Source: Clostridiales bacterium (lineage in GTDB: Bacteria; Bacillota; Clostridia; Clostridiales; Caloramatoraceae). From it: DNA of 32,575 nt. The notes under the pieces are model-generated. The model was not told where the DNA came from. It saw only the letters and a program-made list of their open reading frames with translations, and did not search any database. The translations under genes were made by a program, and so were the position numbers. Each line of letters begins with the position of its first letter. Within the stretch, counting starts at the first letter, position 1. This document shows, piece after piece, positions 27,234 through 32,575 of the stretch. The stretch is taken from contig JARDZI010000004.1 in assembly GCA_029240935.1 (NCBI GenBank), positions 1 through 32,575 of the forward strand, read 5' to 3'.

Positions 27234-28520
27234 ATGTGTTTAAAGGAAGAGATTAAATATATATTAAAAAATGAAGTTGTGCCTGCCATGGGCTGTACTG
27301 AGCCAGTTGCAGTTGCTCTTGCATGTGCAAAGGCTAGGGAAGTATTAGGCAGCACTGATATAGACAGGTTGCAAGTAATTGTTAGCCCTAATATTTATAA
27401 AAATGGCCTTGGAGTAGGGATTCCTAACACTAGCGAGATAGGACTGAAAATAGCAGCAGCATTAGGTATCGTTGCAGGTAATTCGGAAAAGTCCTTAAGG
27501 GTTTTAGAGGGTATAAATAGTCATCATTTAGCATTAGCTCATGAATTACTTAATAATAATAAGGTGGAGCTATTTATAGGGGACACTGAAGAAAAAATAT
27601 ATATTGAAGTAAAACTTCAATCCAAAAATCATAGTTCAAGGGTAATAATAAAAAATAAACATAACTGCTTTACGCTAATTGAGAAGGATAACCTAGTTTT
27701 ACTAGAAGGTATAAGTCAAAATGAAGGTAATGATAAAAATATAGAGGTTATTTATAAATCTAAAATAAGGGATATTATAAAAGCTGTAGAAACCATGGAT
27801 TCTGTGGATCTGAATTTCCTTATTGCAGGAATTGACATGAATGAGAGTATTGCACTAGAAGGTTTGGATAAAAAGCTTGGACTGGGAGTTGGGTACAGCA
27901 TAAAGAAGTCCATGAAGAAGGGAATAATAGCAGATGATCTTACAAATAACTGTATGATGATGACTGCAGCAGCTGCTGATGCAAGGATGTCAGGCATAAG
28001 CATGAATGTAATGAGTTCAAATGGAAGTGGCAACAATGGGCTTACTGCAATACTTCCACTGGCAGTTTATAGAAGGATGTTTAAAGTTGAGGATGAAAGA
28101 ATTGCAAAGGCTCTGGCTATTAGCCATACTATTAATTGCTATATTAAAAAGCAAATAGGCCGTCTTTCTGCCCTATGTGGCTGCGGGGTTGCAGCAGCAA
28201 CAGGTGCAAGTGCAGCAATAGCCTGGCTCATGGGAGCCAGTTATGAGCAGATTGATGGTGCCATTAAAAATATGATTGGAAACCTAAGCGGCATGATATG
28301 TGATGGAGCAAAGGGAAGCTGTGCACTCAAGGTATCAACAGCAGCCTCAGCAGCAGTCCAGTCAGCAATTCTAGCAATAAACGATTCAATAATCCCATCA
28401 GGTACAGGCATAATCGCAGTCAGTGCAGAGGAGACGATAATGAATCTGGGGACACTTAGTAAAGAGGGAATGAATATTACTGACAAGGTAATATTGGATA
28501 TAATGAAGAAGATGGCCTAG
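27234..28520 (+). CDS. L-cysteine desulfidase / UPF0597 (CdsB/YhaM) family protein
   Basis: VPAMGCTEPVAVALACAKA, MSSNGSGNNGLTAILP, LCGCGVAAATGASAA, MICDGAKGSCALKVSTAA. Confidence 0.9.
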   Translation: MCLKEEIKYILKNEVVPAMGCTEPVAVALACAKAREVLGSTDIDRLQVIVSPNIYKNGLGVGIPNTSEIGLKIAAALGIVAGNSEKSLRVLEGINSHHLALAHELLNNNKVELFIGDTEEKIYIEVKLQSKNHSSRVIIKNKHNCFTLIEKDNLVLLEGISQNEGNDKNIEVIYKSKIRDIIKAVETMDSVDLNFLIAGIDMNESIALEGLDKKLGLGVGYSIKKSMKKGIIADDLTNNCMMMTAAAADARMSGISMNVMSSNGSGNNGLTAILPLAVYRRMFKVEDERIAKALAISHTINCYIKKQIGRLSALCGCGVAAATGASAAIAWLMGASYEQIDGAIKNMIGNLSGMICDGAKGSCALKVSTAASAAVQSAILAINDSIIPSGTGIIAVSAEETIMNLGTLSKEGMNITDKVILDIMKKMA

Positions 28521-28530
28521 TAAAGCAGCT

Positions 28531-28600
28531 AAAGGGTGCCAGCCACATGAGATTATGAGCTTTTATTAAAACTCATAATCTCATGTGGCTGGCACCCTTT
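28531..28600. terminator. 29-bp perfect inverted repeat after cdsB-like gene; probable terminator or mobile hairpin element
   Basis: AAAGGGTGCCAGCCACATGAGATTATGAG-cttttattaaaa-CTCATAATCTCATGTGGCTGGCACCCTTT. Confidence 0.8.
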
Positions 28601-28682
28601 CCTTTTACCCCCTTTTAATTTGATAACCAATAAAGTAAAATATAGCTATGTGTACAATATTTACTTAGTAAGGAGATTAATT

Positions 28683-29654
28683 ATGGGTATTATGAGTCTC
28701 AGTGAAATTATGGATAGGGCTGTTGATTTTTTAAGAAAGTATATAAAAGGTATTGTCTTATATAGCTTGTGTTATGGATTAATATATGCTGCAGGAGTGT
28801 TTTTCCTAATATTTGGTGGAGGTATATTTATAGCTTTATCTGTAGCTATTTTACCTAATGTTGTAATCCCAATTATATTTTTCACCATAATAGTCATAAT
28901 TATAGGGGTTATGGCTCTGGCTTCAAAAATAGGGGTCATAAAGATAGCAAGCCAAGCTTTTAGTCATGAAAATATAGGATTCGGTGAGGCTTTGGGAGCA
29001 TCCTTTAAGAATTTGCATAAAGTAATAGGAATATTTTTGATTGAGCTTCTTTTACTTATACCTGTATTATTAGTATTTGGATTAATATTTTATTTTATAT
29101 ACAATCTTCTTGATACATCTATTATGTTTAATGGAAGTTCTGGGGCTGGTGAAATTGTATTAATAATTATAGCAATATTAACAGGACTTGCATTTTTGCT
29201 TGTTATTTTGATGTATTCCACAATGTTTTCATTTACTCTTCAAGCAGCAGTTATTGAGAGGATGAAGGTTTTTTCAGCTATTAAGAGAGGCTTTAGTTTG
29301 ATAAGAAGAAATTTCTGGAGGATATTTGGCACAACACTTTTAATTGGACTTACAATATACGCAATACAATCTTCCCTTTCAAGCTTTTTAACGGGAATTT
29401 TAAGCTTACTATTTCTATTGCTTAAGCTTTTAAACCTGCCATTAGATTATTTAACATTTCTAAATCTAACTATTTCTCTGACAAGTTGGCCTCTTGAAAT
29501 TCTGTCATGGCTTATTATTACACCTATAGGAACCATAATGACTACACTTTTATACTACAATCAGAGATTTAAAAAGGAAGGCTATGATATGGTTATAAGG
29601 CTGAAGGATATACAAAAAAATGATGAAAGGAAGCAATCAAGTGAGCTTGTTTAG
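28683..29654 (+). CDS. Multi-pass membrane protein of unknown function
   Basis: aaggagatt RBS before ATG 28683; about six hydrophobic segments; first gene of the MoxR-type operon. Confidence 0.75.
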   Translation: MGIMSLSEIMDRAVDFLRKYIKGIVLYSLCYGLIYAAGVFFLIFGGGIFIALSVAILPNVVIPIIFFTIIVIIIGVMALASKIGVIKIASQAFSHENIGFGEALGASFKNLHKVIGIFLIELLLLIPVLLVFGLIFYFIYNLLDTSIMFNGSSGAGEIVLIIIAILTGLAFLLVILMYSTMFSFTLQAAVIERMKVFSAIKRGFSLIRRNFWRIFGTTLLIGLTIYAIQSSLSSFLTGILSLLFLLLKLLNLPLDYLTFLNLTISLTSWPLEILSWLIITPIGTIMTTLLYYNQRFKKEGYDMVIRLKDIQKNDERKQSSELV

Positions 29655-30315
29655 TATAACAATTCCACCTAAACCTATTTTTGATGAAACAATTAAGGAA
29701 ATACTAGGTAGACCTGAATATAAGCACTTAACAGGTGGCCTTGGCGATTTTATAGAGAGAATGAAGGATATGATAGGGGAATGGTTAGAAAAAATACTTA
29801 AAAAAACTTTTTCTAATCTTGCAAATGCTCCTGCAATATCAGATAAACTTGCTACAATATTTATGATTATTGGTCTTTTAATTATTATAGCAATTATTGT
29901 ATTGGTTATTATAAGAATAAGCAAAACCTTTGATAAAAAAGCAAGGGTAGGAGAGATTTTGGGAGAAAAAATAACTGATAGGGTTACTCCAAACAGTTTA
30001 AGAAGCAGGGGTGCTGGTTTTACTAAGCAGGGGGATTTCAGGCAGGCTATTAGATATGATTTTATTGCTGTTTTATTGCTTATGCATGAAAAAAATATTC
30101 TTTATCTTGATGAAACCAAAACAGGAGAAGAGATTTATAATTATTTAAAAAGAAATAAATTTGAAATGGTTACTGTATTTAAAAAACTAGTTAATATGTT
30201 TAACGCATCCTGGTATGGGCACAAAGCCTCTGATCAGGAGCTGTATGATGAGTGGAACAGTACTATAGAAATTATATGGAATGAGGTGATAAGCTATGAA
30301 GAAAAGAATCAGTAG
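29641..30315 (+). CDS. DUF4129-domain protein
   Basis: Single TM plus C-terminal GDFRQAIRYDFIAVLLLMHEKNILYLDETKTGEEIYNYL; start may be GTG 29641 or ATG 29620. Confidence 0.7.
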   Translation: MSLFSITIPPKPIFDETIKEILGRPEYKHLTGGLGDFIERMKDMIGEWLEKILKKTFSNLANAPAISDKLATIFMIIGLLIIIAIIVLVIIRISKTFDKKARVGEILGEKITDRVTPNSLRSRGAGFTKQGDFRQAIRYDFIAVLLLMHEKNILYLDETKTGEEIYNYLKRNKFEMVTVFKKLVNMFNASWYGHKASDQELYDEWNSTIEIIWNEVISYEEKNQ

Positions 30316-31294
30316 AGATTTGATAATTTTCATCATTCTTATTCCAATATTTTTATGGGTGACCTTCCAATTATCAAGTAGTATGGGTAACCGGCTTCCA
30401 AGCTATTCTATAGTGAATAAATCCAAAATGGGACTTAGTATTTTAAATGAGACATTAAGATCCCTTAACTACCCAGTTGGGAGAAGCTTGGGAGCCTTAA
30501 CTTCAGAAAATGAGGGGACAGTCCAGATAGCTGTAATTGGAGGAAGCTTTAATATAAATGAGCCTAAGGTAAAGGAATGGATTGGAAGGGGAGGAACCCT
30601 TATATACCTTACAAATGAGAAATTTCCGAATATAGATTATGAGGTTAATCCAGAAATAAATGGAAGTCTATCACTGTATAAATACACTATGGGAAGGCTT
30701 ATTGTTGCTAATGTGGATAACTTAACTAACAAGGCACTTATGAAGGATACAGGGAATGCATATGAACTTTTTGAGATAATCCATACTTATAGGGACAATG
30801 GGATATATTTTAATGAAGCACATTTATATTCAAGCTCCAGCAGTAGATCCCTCTGGGAGGCTATACCAACTAAGTTTAAATACATTGTTTATCAAATTAT
30901 AATGGTTTTAGCAGCCTACATTTATTATAAGGGCAAAGGCTTTGGAAAGCCTATTCCCTTTTATGAAGAGGTGGAGAGGACTGAAAATGAATACTTATAT
31001 TCGGCTGCTGCACTTTATAGAGGGGCAGGGGCATGGGATTTAATGCTTGATAATTATTATAAAAATTTTTTAAAGGTAATAAATTGCAGTGATGAGGATT
31101 GGCTTGAGTATTGGGAGATGGAAAAGCTTCCAGCCTTAGATAAGGCCAAAGGAGTATATGACTTTATAAACAATAGGAAAACAAAGGTAAAAGCAAAGGA
31201 GTATATTCAAGTTGTTAGTACTTTGGAAAAGCTTAATAAGATTTTTGAGAAAAGGAGAGAAGCATATTGGAAAACCTTGAAAAAAACCAAGTAA
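30296..31294 (+). CDS. DUF4350-domain protein
   Basis: N-terminal TM, SYSIVNKSKMGLSILNETLRSLNYPV, gene context DUF4129-MoxR. Confidence 0.75.
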   Translation: MKKRISRDLIIFIILIPIFLWVTFQLSSSMGNRLPSYSIVNKSKMGLSILNETLRSLNYPVGRSLGALTSENEGTVQIAVIGGSFNINEPKVKEWIGRGGTLIYLTNEKFPNIDYEVNPEINGSLSLYKYTMGRLIVANVDNLTNKALMKDTGNAYELFEIIHTYRDNGIYFNEAHLYSSSSSRSLWEAIPTKFKYIVYQIIMVLAAYIYYKGKGFGKPIPFYEEVERTENEYLYSAAALYRGAGAWDLMLDNYYKNFLKVINCSDEDWLEYWEMEKLPALDKAKGVYDFINNRKTKVKAKEYIQVVSTLEKLNKIFEKRREAYWKTLKKTK

Positions 31295-32232
31295 ACAATC
31301 TTGTGGAAAGAATAACTAAAGAGCTAAAGAAAGTTATAGTTGAACAGGATGAACTTATAGAATATTCATTAATAAGTCTTATTTCAGGAGGACATGTACT
31401 ATTAGAGGGAGTGCCGGGACTTGCTAAAACCTTGATGATTAGAGCACTTTCGAAAACCATGTCCCTGGACTTTAAAAGGGTTCAATTCACCCCTGACCTA
31501 ATGCCTGCAGATATTACTGGCACAAAGGTATTTAACATGGGGACAAGGGAGTTTGAATTAAAGAAGGGGCCAATATTTACAAACTTTTTATTAGCTGATG
31601 AAATCAATAGAACTCCTCCAAAAACTCAGGCAGGGCTGCTTGAGGCCATGGCTGAAAGTACAGTATCAATAGAAGGGGAAATGCTGCCACTTCCATCTCC
31701 CTATATGGTATTTGCAACCCAAAACCCATTGGAATATGAGGGAACCTATCCCCTCCCAGAGGCATTGGTAGATAGATTTTTAATGAAAATTATAATAGAT
31801 TATCCATCAGCTTCAGGAGAAGCTGAAATTTTAAAACGCCATCATGAAGGTTTCTCCAGTGTTGAATTGGACAAAACAGATATAAAGTCAGTTTGTACAG
31901 CTCAGGATATTTTAGAATGTAGAGAAGCGGTTATGGAAATTAAAGTGGATAATGTGTTAATGGACTATATTGTAAATATAATTTCAGAAACAAGAAAAAA
32001 TCCTGCAATCGATATAGGAAGTTCACCTAGAGGCTCTATTGCACTGCTTCAGTGTGCTAAGGCATGTGCAGCATTTTATGGAAGGGATTATGTTATCCCA
32101 GAGGATATAAAAAGGATGGTAATACCAACCCTAAGGCACCGAATTATATTAAAGCCAGAACTTGAACTGGAGGGAGTTAAACCAGAACAGGTTATTAGGG
32201 ACATACTTTCTAAGGTGAAAGTACCAAGATAG
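31267..32232 (+). CDS. MoxR-family AAA ATPase
   Basis: HVLLEGVPGLAKTLMIRAL, RVQFTPDLMPADITG, LLADEINRTPPKTQAGLLEAM, FATQNPLEYEGTYPLPEALVDRF. Confidence 0.95.
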   Translation: MENLEKNQVNNLVERITKELKKVIVEQDELIEYSLISLISGGHVLLEGVPGLAKTLMIRALSKTMSLDFKRVQFTPDLMPADITGTKVFNMGTREFELKKGPIFTNFLLADEINRTPPKTQAGLLEAMAESTVSIEGEMLPLPSPYMVFATQNPLEYEGTYPLPEALVDRFLMKIIIDYPSASGEAEILKRHHEGFSSVELDKTDIKSVCTAQDILECREAVMEIKVDNVLMDYIVNIISETRKNPAIDIGSSPRGSIALLQCAKACAAFYGRDYVIPEDIKRMVIPTLRHRIILKPELELEGVKPEQVIRDILSKVKVPR

Positions 32233-32314
32233 AGAGTAAGCTCCTGAAAAAGGGTCTATTTGTCATTTCTATGAAAGTCATCCCTGCATGTCGGTACGAA
32301 AAATTATGAAACTT

Positions 32315-32407
32315 GTAGGGGCGAACAGTGTTCGCCCGAGGGCATTATGAATTTAGGCTATCCCTGTATCATAGTGCGTAAAACGGGCGAACACTGTTTG
32401 CCCCTAC
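32315..32407. repeat. GTAGGGGCGAACA...TGTTtGCCCCTAC hairpin repeat, copy 5
   Basis: Inverted arms as in copies 1-3. Confidence 0.88.
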
Positions 32408-32505
32408 GGTTAGACTGAATGTAGGGAGTTTCATAGTTTCATATTAATGACACAGTAAAGAAGATTAGTTTTTCAGTGGTCTCATAGAAAGTAGGGTGAT
32501 TTTAA

Positions 32506-32575
32506 TTGAGAATTGCTATAACTAAACCTTTTATATATCTACTTTCATTTGGAGTAGTATTACTTGGAATATCCA
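32506..32575 (+). CDS. N-terminus of a membrane protein, probably DUF58 family by operon context (truncated by window end)
   Basis: agggtgat RBS, TTG start, (M)RIAITKPFIYLLSFGVVLLGIS... Confidence 0.5.
   Translation, partial: MRIAITKPFIYLLSFGVVLLGIS

Noticed and set aside
6592-32407. Five repeated GGGCGAACA...TGTTCGCCC units considered as CRISPR
   Set aside because: Kilobases apart, not regularly spaced, themselves inverted repeats; no cas genes.

Overview
AT-rich Clostridia-type (Firmicutes) chromosomal window, read without tools. Order: (1) end of a sensor histidine kinase plus a CitB/DcuR-like response regulator. (2) An ABC-transport operon: DUF3798-type lipoprotein, RbsA/MglA-like double ATPase, two permeases. 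(3) A branched-chain amino acid (BCAA) supercluster: ilvC-leuC-leuD-leuB-ilvB-ilvE on the minus strand, diverging from ilvD, T-box-leuA and cimA on the plus strand. (4) An O-antigen-ligase-like membrane protein and an SH3-NlpC/P60 protein. (5) A sigma-54 activator (CdsR-like), a chemotaxis receptor and an L-cysteine desulfidase (cdsB-like) gene. (6) A membrane protein/DUF4129/DUF4350/MoxR/(DUF58) operon running off the end. Main points for a second look: a Leu/Ile/Val-codon-saturated leader ORF with downstream hairpins and terminator ahead of ilvC (candidate attenuator); a leucine T-box upstream of leuA with a repeat hairpin inserted between Stem I and the antiterminator; a cimA gene with no usable in-frame start, preceded by a 44-codon ORF in the frame that would join it by a -1 shift at a T run; three TCTCA-N3-TGAGA dyads upstream of a near-consensus sigma-54 promoter at cdsB; a decayed second copy of that promoter fused to the remnant 3' end of a cdsB paralog; and an unusual density of several families of hairpin repeats filling the intergenic gaps of the BCAA locus.
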